From assembly GCA_013322215.1 (NCBI GenBank), contig JAAMEZ010000021.1, forward strand, positions 743,557 through 807,556: a stretch of 64,000 bases of DNA, written 5' to 3'. Positions 18,514 to 27,794 of this stretch are shown piece after piece (position 1 is the first letter of the stretch; each line of letters starts with the position of its first letter). The notes under the pieces are model-generated. The model did no database searches, had not been told where the DNA came from, and saw only the letters and a list, made by a program, of their open reading frames with translations. Position numbers and translations under genes: made by a program. This DNA is from Martinezella rhizogenes. Lineage in GTDB: Bacteria; Pseudomonadota; Alphaproteobacteria; Rhizobiales; Rhizobiaceae.

Positions 18514-18544
18514 AGGGTGGAGTTTCCAACCATGGTAAGGTCAA
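18514..18544 (-). promoter_or_regulatory. CueR/HmrR-type promoter-operator for copZ
   Basis: On the minus strand, TTGACC (-35) is followed by a 19-bp spacer and CACCCT. The spacer contains the dyad ACCTTAC-CATGGTT-GGAAACT. A 19-bp spacer centred on such a dyad is the signature of MerR-family activation by DNA distortion. Confidence 0.75.
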
Positions 18545-18569
18545 GTGTCATCCGATGAAAAAAATGCTA

Positions 18570-18600
18570 TTGACCTTCCCATGGTTGGAAGCCCCACCTT
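18570..18600 (+). promoter_or_regulatory. CueR/HmrR-type promoter-operator for the copper ATPase
   Basis: TTGACC, a 19-bp spacer with ACCTTCC-CATGGTT-GGAAGCC, then CACCTT. It mirrors the copZ promoter: the cores share CATGGTTGGAA and the layout is identical, pointing outwards from a 25-bp centre. Confidence 0.78.
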
Positions 18601-18639
18601 CCCTTCACATTCAAACTTCGGAGCGTGAAAGGACCTCCC

Positions 18640-21132
18640 ATGAATAGTTCAGTTCGGCCATTGGATTTGTCGACTGTCATATCGCTGCCCATCGAGGGTA
18701 TGACCTGTGCATCCTGCGTGGGCAGCGTCGAGCGCGCCCTGAAGAACGTTCCAGGCGTCGATGCCGTATCGGTCAATCTCGCCACCGAAAAGGCAAGCAT
18801 CACGACACACGCGGCCATCGATCACACGGAACTCGTCCGGGCTGTCGAAAATGTCGGCTATTCCGTCCCTGAGAGTTTCACTGTTGCGGTAGGCTCCGTC
18901 GAGCTTTCGATCGAGGGCATGACCTGTGCCTCGTGCGTCGGCAGCGTCGAACGCGCGCTGAAGACTGTGCCTGGCGTAAGTGAGGCCGCCGTCAACCTTG
19001 CGACCGAGCGGGCCACGATCAAAGGGGCGGCGGATGCGGCAAGCCTTATCGCAGCGGTCGAGAACGCCGGCTACGAGGCTAAAATTATAAGCGCGGACCG
19101 GGGGGACGAAGAGGCCGGACGCGCGCAGAAGAAGGACGCCGAACGGCGAGAACTCACCCGCGATTTCACCGTCGCCGCGATTTTGACGACGCCGGTCTTT
19201 CTCCTGGAGATGGGATCGCACTTCATTCCCGGCGTCCACGCTCTGATCGCAGAGACGATCGGAATGCAGTGGAGTTGGTACATCCAGCTTGCGCTGACGA
19301 CGCTCGTCCTCTTCGTTCCCGGCATCCGCTTCTATAAAAAGGGGCTACCGGCGCTCCTTCGCCTTGCGCCCGACATGAACTCGCTGGTCGCCGTCGGCTC
19401 ATTGGCAGCCTATGGCTATTCGCTGGTTGCGACCTTCGCGCCCGGCCTGTTGCCACCCGGCACGATCAACGTCTATTTCGAAGCGGCCGCCGTCATCGTT
19501 ACGCTCATCCTACTCGGCCGACTGCTCGAGGCCCGAGCCAAGGGACGCACGTCCGAAGCGATCAAACGTCTGGTCAACCTACAAGCCAAAACCGCGCGCG
19601 TGCGGCGCGGCGGCAGGGCCGCCGATCTGCCGATCGGCTCGGTCGTTTCCGGCGATATCGTCGAGGTTCGTCCCGGCGAACGGGTTCCGATCGACGGGGA
19701 GTTGGTCGAGGGCGAGAGCTATGTCGACGAATCGATGATCACCGGCGAGCCGATCCCGGTCCTGAAGACGATCGGCAGCGCAGTCGTTGGTGGTACGGTC
19801 AATCAGAAAGGCGCCTTTGTCTTCCGCGCGACGGCCGTCGGCGGCAATACGGTGCTGTCGCAGATCATTCGCATGGTGGAGGAGGCACAGGGGTCGAAGC
19901 TGCCGATCCAGGCCATGGTCGACAAGGTGACCATGTGGTTCGTACCGGCCGTGATGGTCGTGGCTGCCGCAACCTTCGCCGCCTGGCTCTACTTCGGTCC
20001 GTCACCGGCCCTCACCTTTGCGCTCATCAATGCGGTCGCCGTCCTCATCATCGCCTGCCCATGCGCCATGGGGCTTGCCGCCCCGACCTCGATCATGGTC
20101 GGCACAGGGCGTGGCGCCGAACTGGGCGTACTCTTCCGCAAGGGCGAAGCCCTGCAACTGCTCAAGGACGCAAGCGTCGTGGCCGTCGACAAGACAGGCA
20201 CACTGACCGAAGGCAAGCCGGCCCTGACCGATCTGGAACTGGCGGCGGGTTTCGATCGCTCCGGCGTACTGCGCCTGGTGGCGGCAGTGGAAGCGAAATC
20301 CGAGCATCCGATTGCCCGCGCAATCGTCGAGGCGGCCACTTCCGAAGATCTGGCGCTGCCAACCGTGGCGGATTTCAAATCGGTGACGGGCTTGGGCGTG
20401 AGCGCCGCAGCCGGCGACAAACGCATCGAGATCGGCGCTGATCGCTACATGGCCGAGCTTGGGCTTGACGTCGCAGGCTTCTCGGAAGCTGCCGAGCGTC
20501 TCGGCAACGAGGGCAAGTCCCCGCTTTATGTGGCGATCGACGGCAAGCTCGCCGCAATCATTGCGGTCGCCGATCCGATCAAGGAGACGACACCGGCAGC
20601 GATCAGGGCGATGCACGATCTCGGCCTGAAGGTGGCGATGATCACCGGCGACAATGCCCGCACGGCCAAAGCTATCGCAGCACGGCTCGGCATCGACGAG
20701 CTCGTGGCCGAAGTGCTGCCCGACGGCAAGGTCGAAGCAGTTCGCCGCCTCAAGCGCCAGCACGGCAAGGTGGCTTTCGTTGGTGATGGCATCAACGATG
20801 CGCCGGCGCTGGCCGAGGCCGATGTCGGTCTTGCCATCGGTACGGGCACGGATATCGCTATCGAAGCGGCCGATGTCGTCCTGATGTTGGGAAGCCTGCA
20901 GGGAGTGCCGAATGCCATTGCCCTGTCCAAGGCGACGATCGGCAACATCAGGCAGAACCTGTTCTGGGCCTTCGCCTACAATACGGCGCTGATCCCGGTC
21001 GCCGCCGGCGCGCTATATCCGGTTTTCGGCATCCTGCTATCACCGGTTTTTGCCGCCGGCGCTATGGCCTTGTCGAGCGTCTTCGTGCTTGGCAATGCGT
21101 TGCGGTTGCGCCGCTTCAAGGTCACCAGCTAA
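18640..21132 (+). CDS. actP: Cu(I)-exporting P1B-type ATPase
   Basis: An 830-residue copper pump of the inner membrane. Two N-terminal HMA domains carry CASC at residues 23-26 and 96-99. The membrane metal site is CPC (473-475, [11 protein letters not shown]), the phosphorylated aspartate is D517 in [13 protein letters not shown] is near residue 368, and [16 protein letters not shown] is present. These mark the CopA/ActP class that exports Cu(I) to the periplasm. The ATG at 18640 follows AAGGA; an upstream GTG at 18625 is less likely. It sits under a CueR-type promoter, with copZ divergent and cueR downstream. Confidence 0.96.
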   Translation: MNSSVRPLDLSTVISLPIEGMTCASCVGSVERALKNVPGVDAVSVNLATEKASITTHAAIDHTELVRAVENVGYSVPESFTVAVGSVELSIEGMTCASCVGSVERALKTVPGVSEAAVNLATERATIKGAADAASLIAAVENAGYEAKIISADRGDEEAGRAQKKDAERRELTRDFTVAAILTTPVFLLEMGSHFIPGVHALIAETIGMQWSWYIQLALTTLVLFVPGIRFYKKGLPALLRLAPDMNSLVAVGSLAAYGYSLVATFAPGLLPPGTINVYFEAAAVIVTLILLGRLLEARAKGRTSEAIKRLVNLQAKTARVRRGGRAADLPIGSVVSGDIVEVRPGERVPIDGELVEGESYVDESMITGEPIPVLKTIGSAVVGGTVNQKGAFVFRATAVGGNTVLSQIIRMVEEAQGSKLPIQAMVDKVTMWFVPAVMVVAAATFAAWLYFGPSPALTFALINAVAVLIIACPCAMGLAAPTSIMVGTGRGAELGVLFRKGEALQLLKDASVVAVDKTGTLTEGKPALTDLELAAGFDRSGVLRLVAAVEAKSEHPIARAIVEAATSEDLALPTVADFKSVTGLGVSAAAGDKRIEIGADRYMAELGLDVAGFSEAAERLGNEGKSPLYVAIDGKLAAIIAVADPIKETTPAAIRAMHDLGLKVAMITGDNARTAKAIAARLGIDELVAEVLPDGKVEAVRRLKRQHGKVAFVGDGINDAPALAEADVGLAIGTGTDIAIEAADVVLMLGSLQGVPNAIALSKATIGNIRQNLFWAFAYNTALIPVAAGALYPVFGILLSPVFAAGAMALSSVFVLGNALRLRRFKVTS

Positions 21133-21141
21133 CAAACGGAT

Positions 21142-21172
21142 GCAGCCGGTCTCTCCTGGGCCGGCTGCCTTA
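21142..21172 (+). terminator. Hairpin between actP and cueR/hmrR
   Basis: GCAGCCGG and CCGGCTGC make a perfect 8-bp stem around an 11-base loop, followed by CTTAT. It lies 10 bases after the actP stop and 17 bases before the regulator start, so it may end or attenuate the actP transcript. Confidence 0.5.
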
Positions 21173-21188
21173 TGTCAGGAGAACGTTC

Positions 21189-21638
21189 ATGAATATCGGA
21201 CAGGCAGCGAAGGCATCGGGCGTCTCGGCCAAGATGATCCGCTACTACGAAGAGACCGGCCTCATTCCGGCAGCCGGCAGAACGGCGTCGGGCTATCGCG
21301 ACTATTCAGATACCGACGTGCATATGCTGCGCTTCATCCGCCGGGCGCGCGATCTCGGCTTTGCCGTCGCTGAAATCGGTGAGCTTTTGGAACTCTGGCG
21401 CGACGAAACCCGTCAGAGCGTGGAGGTCAAGCGCCTGGCTCAGGGCCATATCGAAGCGCTGAAGAAAAAGATCGCCGACCTGCAGGATATGGAGCATACG
21501 CTCACCATGCTTGTTAACTCCTGCCAGGGCGACCATCGCCCGCATTGCCCGATCCTGCAGCGGCTCGAGACCGATCAGGAAGACGAAAATCTGTCGATCC
21601 AGCCTCGAACCGGCGCGATACTGCGGCCTTTGCAATGA
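21189..21638 (+). CDS. hmrR: Copper-sensing MerR-family regulator (CueR/HmrR)
   Basis: A 149-residue MerR protein. The N-terminal winged helix is MNIGQAAKASGVSAKMIRYY and a long dimerisation helix spans ~80-110. The metal loop is C112-QGDHRPH-C120, the same positions and spacing as the Cu(I) ligands of E. coli CueR; Ser77 is also kept. It should activate the two divergent promoters at 18514-18600 when Cu(I), Ag(I) or Au(I) binds. The gene follows actP by 56 bases, so the sensor is probably co-expressed with the pump. The start has AGGAGAACGTTC upstream. Confidence 0.94.
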   Translation: MNIGQAAKASGVSAKMIRYYEETGLIPAAGRTASGYRDYSDTDVHMLRFIRRARDLGFAVAEIGELLELWRDETRQSVEVKRLAQGHIEALKKKIADLQDMEHTLTMLVNSCQGDHRPHCPILQRLETDQEDENLSIQPRTGAILRPLQ

Positions 21639-21674
21639 TCCTTGCCAAATAGCACTGTAACGACCGCATAGCCG

Positions 21675-21803
21675 GTGCGCGAGCTGATTGCTCTTGCCGG
21701 CTTGACGGTTTTCGCGCTCGTTTTCCTGACAGCCGTGGCAGAGCAGCTGGCGTTCTCTTTGCCGTCTCGGGAACGATCATCCAACGCACGACCGGCAAAG
21801 TGA
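21675..21803 (+). CDS. Possible 42-residue single-pass membrane peptide
   Basis: A GTG-initiated frame gives one hydrophobic helix (LIALAGLTVFALVFLTAVA) followed by a basic tail. It lies just after the copper regulator, a place where small membrane peptides are plausible. There is no convincing ribosome site, so it may be chance or a gene remnant. Confidence 0.2.
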   Translation: MRELIALAGLTVFALVFLTAVAEQLAFSLPSRERSSNARPAK

Positions 21804-21835
21804 GGCGGGGCACGGCATTGTGCGTATCGACACGC

Positions 21836-23278
21836 TCAGCGCACGCCCGGCGAACGGGTTGTCAAAATGTCTCCGACCGCCGGACCGTGTTCGATCACAC
21901 CGTCTTCGCCCCGTCGATATTCGACGCCGACCTCGCATGCGTGAGGGGCCATCTTCCAGATCCAGCCTTTAAGGTCGCGACCGGTGTCGGGAGGCGAGTA
22001 GAGCGGCATGTTGAAGCGCAGTCCATCCTCCTCGCCGAGATCGAGCGTGCACATGACCGTGCCTTCGCCGTTGTCTTCTTCGTTGAGGTTGGGGTCTTCC
22101 ACATGGGTGATCGTGGGACGAAGCGGCTCGACATGAACCAGGGCCTGCAGGGCGCGCGGAAGATCGGCAAAGGGCGGCGCAGGGCGGCCGTCGTTCGGCT
22201 CTTCCGCGAAAGTCTCATCCAGCGTGACCCGGCGGAAATAATACTCGCTGCGCCCCATTTCGTCCCAGCCGCCGATCGCCGTTGCGATATCGCCCAGCTC
22301 GTTGACACGCAGCAGCAAGCTGGTTCCGCCCGAATACATCACCACGAGACGGTCGTCATTGTCGTCGCCACCCGAGGAATCGGCGCGCAGGACGATGGCG
22401 AGCGCAACGATCTCGTCCCCTTCGGCGTTGCGGGAGACTTGATAGGTCCCGGTGTAGAAACGCACCCCGACGCATTCCAAAGTCCGATAATGGATGCGCC
22501 AGAACAACAGGCTGTAGCGACCGTCTGGCCGGAGCGCCAGGAGCCTGTGCCAATCGCTGTAGGAAGACAGATATAAGCCGGCTAAATATTTTCCGTCCGC
22601 GATATCCTCGAATGTCGAACGATGCTCAACCGGCAAGGCGTCGGCCACAGTCGTCGGCTTCTCGGCTGTCGGCCTGGGCGGATCAACGGCATCGCGAAGG
22701 CGCCGGTGCATCTCGAAGGCATCGACCTTTGCAATCCGCAGCATCTGCATCGAAAACAGCATCTGGTCGATCTCGTAGACCTCGCCCGACGAGAGTGCTC
22801 CGCATTCCTCGCGCGCCGATCGCGCCAATGCTGGCGAAATGAGGGATTCTAGCGACTGTCCATCGCAAAGGAACCGATTGAAGAACTCGTCCAGGCTCCA
22901 GGCGAGATCGCTCGTCTTTTTCGATACGGGATCGATGAAGACGACATCCTCGTCGGTTGCCGTCAGCTTGCGGTAATAGAGAAGGACGCCGAATGGCGTC
23001 AGGGCGATCGGGATGCGCCGCACCTCATCCGGCGGCGAAACGATCCATCGGTTGAGCACAGCCTGCCAAAGCCGAGGATCGATCAGGGCGAGTTGCCTAT
23101 CGCCATAGAATCCGAGCCCCTTGCGGCGCCATAATTGGAGAAGGCTGTCGGGAAGAATGCCTTCATAGGCCGCGACAAGCTCTCTGGTCGCCCGGGAAAC
23201 CTGCCGCGATGGCGGATGCGCTTTGACGAAGCGGCGAAGAACGAGGCGGCGAAACGGAAGAACAAGGCGATCAAACAT
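21836..23278 (-). CDS. GAD-like / DUF1851 domain protein (T6SS Tdi1-type immunity-like) with long C-terminal extension
   Basis: The frame is open to 23620, but that part lies within the LysR gene and has no family character; the ATG at 23278 (MFDRLVLPF) gives 480 residues. Residues ~15-75 match the GAD-like pattern (AYEGILPDSLLQLWRRKG, GFYGDRQLALIDP). Residues ~90-150 match DUF1851 (FGVLLYYR, then LAWSLDEFFNRFLCD). This pair is known from Agrobacterium Tdi1-type immunity proteins against T6SS DNase effectors. The remaining ~300 residues are unusual for that family and I do not recognise them. No effector or T6SS gene is nearby. Domain assignment is from memory of the family pattern. Confidence 0.6.
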   Translation of the reverse strand: MFDRLVLPFRRLVLRRFVKAHPPSRQVSRATRELVAAYEGILPDSLLQLWRRKGLGFYGDRQLALIDPRLWQAVLNRWIVSPPDEVRRIPIALTPFGVLLYYRKLTATDEDVVFIDPVSKKTSDLAWSLDEFFNRFLCDGQSLESLISPALARSAREECGALSSGEVYEIDQMLFSMQMLRIAKVDAFEMHRRLRDAVDPPRPTAEKPTTVADALPVEHRSTFEDIADGKYLAGLYLSSYSDWHRLLALRPDGRYSLLFWRIHYRTLECVGVRFYTGTYQVSRNAEGDEIVALAIVLRADSSGGDDNDDRLVVMYSGGTSLLLRVNELGDIATAIGGWDEMGRSEYYFRRVTLDETFAEEPNDGRPAPPFADLPRALQALVHVEPLRPTITHVEDPNLNEEDNGEGTVMCTLDLGEEDGLRFNMPLYSPPDTGRDLKGWIWKMAPHACEVGVEYRRGEDGVIEHGPAVGDILTTRSPGVR

Positions 23279-23369
23279 AAGTTGTATATGGACGGCGGTG
23301 CCTACCGGACAAGATGCCCAACGACTTAGGCATGCGCTTTTCGCAGTCTGCTTGATGGCGACAAGATGC

Positions 23370-24278
23370 TCAGGTTTCGCCGTCAAGGAATTGCCGGAGA
23401 CGCGGCACGACGAAATCGAGGAAGACGCGCACGCGCTGCGGCATGCGAGCGCCTCCCAGAAAGACCGCATGAATCTGTTCCTCATCCGGCTCGACGACAT
23501 CGGTGAGTACCTCGATGAGACGACCGGCCGCAAGATCGGCCCGGACGTGATAGTCACCCATGCGGGCAAGCCCCACACCTGCCAGCGCCATCCGCCGTAC
23601 GGTTTCGCCATTGTTGGCAAGCAGCGAACTCGTCATGGCACGATCGACGACACGGCCGCTTTCCCTGATAGGCCAGACGGGCGCTAGGCGACGGAAATTG
23701 AATCCCAGGCAATTATGCCGCGAGAGATCATCGACGGTCAGCGGTATTCCATGACGATCGAGATAACTGGGCGCGGCGACGATCTTGCGGCGGGCGATGC
23801 CGATACGTCGCGCGATCATCCCTGAATCCGGCAGGGATCCCACCCGGAAGGCAATGTCTGTCCGGTCGAGATAGAGGTCGACGATTTCGTCCGACAGCGA
23901 CAGATCGACCACGACATTAGGGTAGATCTGCCAGAACTCCGGCAGGAGCGGCTCAAGGCCCAGTACACCGAGAGCAACGGAAATGTTGACCCGCACCGTG
24001 CCGCCGGTGGTCGTGGCGCCCTGCGATAGTTCCTGCTCGACCTCGTCGAGATCGTGCAGCAGCGCCTGGCTGCGCTCATAGTAGATCCGCCCCTCCGAGG
24101 TCAGCGACAATCGCCGGGTGGAGCGTTCGACAAGGCGCACGCCGAGCCGGGCCTCGATCCGCGAGATCAGCTTGCTGACGGTGGATGGCGTCATGCGCAG
24201 CAACCGCGCCGCTTCCGAAAAGCTACCCGCCTCGACGACGCGAAGAAACACCTGCATTTCGCCGGCACGATTATCCAT
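23370..24278 (-). CDS. LysR-family regulator
   Basis: A 302-residue LysR protein whose winged helix lies in residues ~1-60 (FLRVVEAGSFSEAARLLRM, then TPSTVSKLISRIEARLG). The start at 24278 (MDNRAGEM) is preferred over upstream in-frame codons because it gives the standard N-terminal distance. It is divergent from an aldo/keto reductase and MFS gene pair and probably controls them through the dyad at 24300-24318. Confidence 0.9.
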   Translation of the reverse strand: MDNRAGEMQVFLRVVEAGSFSEAARLLRMTPSTVSKLISRIEARLGVRLVERSTRRLSLTSEGRIYYERSQALLHDLDEVEQELSQGATTTGGTVRVNISVALGVLGLEPLLPEFWQIYPNVVVDLSLSDEIVDLYLDRTDIAFRVGSLPDSGMIARRIGIARRKIVAAPSYLDRHGIPLTVDDLSRHNCLGFNFRRLAPVWPIRESGRVVDRAMTSSLLANNGETVRRMALAGVGLARMGDYHVRADLAAGRLIEVLTDVVEPDEEQIHAVFLGGARMPQRVRVFLDFVVPRLRQFLDGET

Positions 24279-24299
24279 CAGACACCATCTTTGACTTGA

Positions 24300-24318
24300 T
24301 TTCACAGATAATGTGAAA
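24300..24318. promoter_or_regulatory. Inverted repeat in the LysR/aldo-keto reductase intergenic region
   Basis: TTTCACA-GATAA-TGTGAAA is a perfect 7-bp-arm dyad, 22 bases from the LysR start. It is a likely operator for the divergent regulator; it also resembles a CRP-like half-site arrangement, which would need testing. Confidence 0.45.
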
Positions 24319-24445
24319 ACCGGCGGCATTATCACCTGCCGATAGACTCTCTATTTCATAAGTCGAAAAGATCGCGCCCTCAAGCCTGGCGCTCAATCCA
24401 TTCCAGGCAGCGAAAGCTGCCCGATGCTCTCAGAAGGATTTTTCG

Positions 24446-25270
24446 ATGCTAACCGTTTCCGCCCATGGCGCAACGATTCCCGCTCTCGGCTTCGGCGTCT
24501 TCCGCATGTCGGACGCTGAAGTGGAGCGCGTCATTCCCGCCGCACTTGAAGCCGGGTTCCGTCACTTCGATACGGCACAAATCTACCAGAACGAGGCAGC
24601 GCTCGGTCGAGCTCTTGCAGCAGCCGGAGCCCGGCGGGACGACCTGTTCCTGACCACCAAGGTCTGGGTCGACAACTATAGCATCGACAGGTTCGCCGCT
24701 TCCGTCGATGAGAGCCTCGACAAGCTGAAGACCGATCGCGTCGATCTGCTTCTGCTGCACTGGCCGGCCGACAAGGTGTCGGTTGCCGACCAGATCGAGA
24801 TGCTGAACACGGTGAAGGCTGCCGGCAAGACCCGCTTCGTCGGCGTCAGCAACCAGAACATCGCGCAGATGCGGGAATCGGTCAGGCTTTCCAGCACACC
24901 GATCGTGACCAATCAGGTCGAGATCCATCCCTATCTGCCCCAAAAAGCTCTCGCTGCGGCCGCGAAGGCGAACGGCGTTGCGGTCACCGCCTATTACGGC
25001 ATGGCCGACGGTGCGGTGCCGAAGGATCAGGTACTGCAGCGGATCGGCGCCAAGTACGGCAAGAGCGCCGCGCAGGTCGGTCTGCGCTGGTTGATTGAAC
25101 AGGGCCACATTGCACTGTCGAAGACGGCCAATCCGGAGCGCGTCAAGGAGAACATCGCCATCTTCGATTTCAGCCTCGACGAACAGGACATGGCCGCCAT
25201 CGCCAATCTCGCGCGCCCCGATGGACGGATCGTCAGCCCACCCGGCCTTGCTCCGGAATGGGACGTCTAA
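24446..25270 (+). CDS. Aldo/keto reductase (2,5-diketo-D-gluconate reductase-like)
   Basis: A 274-residue NADPH-dependent carbonyl reductase. The family blocks are in order: GFRHFDTAQIYQNEAALGRA with the catalytic Asp and Tyr, TKVWVDNY with the Lys, LLLLHWP with the His, and the cofactor-binding end HIALSKTANPERVKENI. The size is that of the DkgB type. The substrate is unknown. An MFS gene starts ten bases after its stop, so the pair is an operon, and a divergent LysR gene lies upstream. Confidence 0.92.
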   Translation: MLTVSAHGATIPALGFGVFRMSDAEVERVIPAALEAGFRHFDTAQIYQNEAALGRALAAAGARRDDLFLTTKVWVDNYSIDRFAASVDESLDKLKTDRVDLLLLHWPADKVSVADQIEMLNTVKAAGKTRFVGVSNQNIAQMRESVRLSSTPIVTNQVEIHPYLPQKALAAAAKANGVAVTAYYGMADGAVPKDQVLQRIGAKYGKSAAQVGLRWLIEQGHIALSKTANPERVKENIAIFDFSLDEQDMAAIANLARPDGRIVSPPGLAPEWDV

Positions 25271-25280
25271 GGAGTCTACC

Positions 25281-26492
25281 ATGAACACCCAGATTTCGAC
25301 GGCCGAGAAGGCCCAAACATCCTCCCACGCCCAATGGGCGCTTCTTGCGCTTGCGATCGGTGCCTTCGGCATCGGTACGACCGAGTTTTCGCCGATGGGG
25401 CTTCTCCCGGTCATTGCCAAGGGGGTTGACGTCTCGATCCCGACGGCCGGCCTTCTCATCAGTGCCTATGCGATCGGCGTCATGGTCGGCGCCCCTTTCA
25501 TGACGCTTGCCTTCAGCCGCTTCGGCAAGCGCACCGCATTGATGCTGCTGATGAGCATCTTCACGATCGGCAATCTCATGTCGGCGATGGCGCCCGGCTA
25601 CTTCACGCTGCTACTCGCCCGGCTTGTCACGAGCCTCAACCATGGCGCCTTCTTCGGCCTCGGTGCCGTCGTGGCGGCAAGCGTGGTGCCGAAGGAAAAG
25701 CAGGCAAGCGCGGTCGCCGCGATGTTCATGGGGCTGACGATCGCCAATATCGGCGGCGTACCGGCTGCGACCTGGGTCGGTCAGGCGATCGGCTGGCGCA
25801 TGGCGTTTGCCGGAACTGCCCTGATCGGCATCGCCGCCATTGCGGCGCTGTGGTTTGCCCTGCCGAAGGGCGAGCGCGGCGCGATGCCCAATGTCAGGCG
25901 GGAACTTGGCGTGCTCACCCATCCGACGGTGCTGCTTGCCATGGCGACAACCGTCATGGGCGCAGGCGCGATGTTCTCGCTATACACCTATGTCGCTCCG
26001 GCGCTCACCGAGCTGACCGGCGCCTCCAACGGCTTTGTGACCCTGGGTCTGGTGCTGATCGGCGTCGGCTTCACGATCGGCAACTGGCTGGGCGGCCGCC
26101 TGGCCGACTGGTCGCTCGATGGCGCCACCAAGATCTTCCTGGCTCTGCTCGCGGCCATCATGTTCGTGCTGCCGCTGGCGATGGTCACTCACGTGGGAGC
26201 CGCTATCGGCCTGCTTCTCTGGGGTGGCGCAGCATTTGCCATCGTCCCGCCCGTGCAGATGCGCGTCATGGAAGCAGCGGCAGAAGCGCCTGGCCTTGCC
26301 TCCTCCATCAATGTCGGGGCCTTCAATCTCGGCAATGCCCTGGGGGCCGCAACCGGTGCGGCCGTCATCAGCCTCGGCTTCGGCTATGCGGCAGTCTCGA
26401 TCGCCGGAGGTCTGCTGGCTGCCGCCGGCCTGGCGCTGGTATTGATCGGTACGCGCAAACCGTCATCGGTGACTGCAAATTGTAACGCTTGA
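25281..26492 (+). CDS. MFS efflux transporter (AraJ/YdhP-like, DHA1)
   Basis: A 403-residue transporter with 12 hydrophobic segments. The N-terminus carries the DHA1 signature of sugar-efflux and chloramphenicol-type exporters (GAFGIGTTEFSPMGLLPVIA, then GVMVGAPFMTLAFSRFGKR). The ATG at 25281 follows AAGGAGTC; a frame open further upstream overlaps the reductase and is not real. It lies in an operon with the aldo/keto reductase, so it may export a product of that enzyme or a toxic carbonyl. Confidence 0.9.
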   Translation: MNTQISTAEKAQTSSHAQWALLALAIGAFGIGTTEFSPMGLLPVIAKGVDVSIPTAGLLISAYAIGVMVGAPFMTLAFSRFGKRTALMLLMSIFTIGNLMSAMAPGYFTLLLARLVTSLNHGAFFGLGAVVAASVVPKEKQASAVAAMFMGLTIANIGGVPAATWVGQAIGWRMAFAGTALIGIAAIAALWFALPKGERGAMPNVRRELGVLTHPTVLLAMATTVMGAGAMFSLYTYVAPALTELTGASNGFVTLGLVLIGVGFTIGNWLGGRLADWSLDGATKIFLALLAAIMFVLPLAMVTHVGAAIGLLLWGGAAFAIVPPVQMRVMEAAAEAPGLASSINVGAFNLGNALGAATGAAVISLGFGYAAVSIAGGLLAAAGLALVLIGTRKPSSVTANCNA

Positions 26493-26535
26493 TAAGGATC
26501 AAAGCGTCCAAACCCTCAATAATGCGGCTCGATCA

Positions 26536-26570
26536 AGCCGTCTGCAGGTTACCCGCAGGCGGCTCTTTGC
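26536..26570 (+). terminator. Terminator after the reductase-MFS operon
   Basis: AGCCGTCTGC and GCAGGCGGCT form a 10-bp stem (one G-U) with a 9-base loop, followed by CTTTGC. It lies 44 bases past the MFS stop codon. Confidence 0.65.
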
Positions 26571-26587
26571 CACATGGAAACCAAGCT

Positions 26588-27550
26588 TCAGGGCCACTTG
26601 ATTTCCAGCGTGATCATATAGTTGCTGTAGTTGGGGGGAGCCGGCGGCGGGTTAGGGTTCGTGGCTGAAAAGATCGAATAATCAGTTATGCGCGGAGGTG
26701 TGGATGGCGGCTTCACATCCGGTCTCCAGGATGCCGTGAACGTTATCTTATCCGTGGCGCGAAAAGAAAGATCGAGCTCGCGGTTTCTGCTTGCGCCATC
26801 CCGGGAATGCTTGCCCGCCAAGGACCATTTGTCCCATGATGCTTTCAAGGTCTCGGCTGTCTGAGTGCCTTTGCGTTCATAGCTGCCGCTCAGCGAGGAA
26901 TTGTCACCCTTAGTCGACAGCTCGTAGAGTTGATCCTGAACCTTGCCGTTGAAGTCCGTCGTTATCGTGGCACTGCCTTCGGTCTTGCCATCCGACGACC
27001 GTGCCTTGACGTCGAAAATGATCGTCTTGTTGCCGACATAGACGCCGACGTTCGGATTGAGCCCATTGGTCTTGAAACCGATGTCGCTCTTCGCCTTCGA
27101 ATCGAGGACGATCGGACGCTCCGGGGACTGGAAATATTTTCCAAGCAAATCCTGCTGGGGCTTGCTCGGCGCGACGGGCTTGCCCATGGGGTCGAAGGCA
27201 CCCATGACCGTGCAGCGCTGACCGCTCACCCAGCTGTTGACGGCAAAGATCAGATGTCCGTCATCTCCGATTGCGGCCACGCCCTGATGCAGGCTGTTCC
27301 GCAGATTATAGCGACCGCAGCAGGACAGGGAGTCGTCACTCACCGCTTCAAAGGATCGGCCGGAAAAAAGCACACCGGACGGCAGTCCGGATGCCGTATC
27401 GCTTCCGAGAATGGGGCAGCTGGAGAGCGGTATCAGCCTGTAGCTGTTCAAATCCGTTTGCGGCGTCTGGCCTGTTGGCCTGGTGAGCGGTGCTAATCCC
27501 ATATCTGATCTGCCGTTTCTTGATCCGTTGACGAAGTATGAAATTCCCAA
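26588..27550 (-). CDS. Uncharacterised 320-residue protein
   Basis: I do not recognise this protein. The first third is rich in Ser/Gly with cysteines (SSCPILG, DDSLSCCGRYN, GQRCTVMG). The rest is polar with alternating hydrophobics (KTIIFDVKARSSDGKTEGSA, ELDLSFRATDKITFTASW), suggesting a beta-sandwich or binding protein. It ends with a Pro-rich linker and MITLEIKWP. No signal peptide is evident. The start is uncertain: TTG at 27550 or ATG at 27502. It is isolated, convergent with the MFS operon terminator. Confidence 0.55.
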   Translation of the reverse strand: MGISYFVNGSRNGRSDMGLAPLTRPTGQTPQTDLNSYRLIPLSSCPILGSDTASGLPSGVLFSGRSFEAVSDDSLSCCGRYNLRNSLHQGVAAIGDDGHLIFAVNSWVSGQRCTVMGAFDPMGKPVAPSKPQQDLLGKYFQSPERPIVLDSKAKSDIGFKTNGLNPNVGVYVGNKTIIFDVKARSSDGKTEGSATITTDFNGKVQDQLYELSTKGDNSSLSGSYERKGTQTAETLKASWDKWSLAGKHSRDGASRNRELDLSFRATDKITFTASWRPDVKPPSTPPRITDYSIFSATNPNPPPAPPNYSNYMITLEIKWP

Positions 27551-27794
27551 ATCGCCATGCCGCTAGAAGGCAGCGGGCGATACGATTTATGCGTGTCCAA
27601 CCCGGGGAGTTAGGTCGGCGAATTTATTTGTCCAGACAGGCGATTTTGTTTCTGGTGGCGTGAGACCGGGCTGAAGAAATTGGCTTGGGGCCTCGACCGC
27701 CTGATCATTTGACGCGGCTCGTATTGCCAGCACTAGTTGCTTTCGGATAGACCCTCTCCATCTCATCTGTGTTCAGATTCTCCGGAGCATAAAA

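Noticed and set aside
21836..23620. Start of the GAD-like gene at the far upstream end of the frame
   Set aside because: The first 114 codons lie inside the well-supported LysR gene on the same strand and lack family character.
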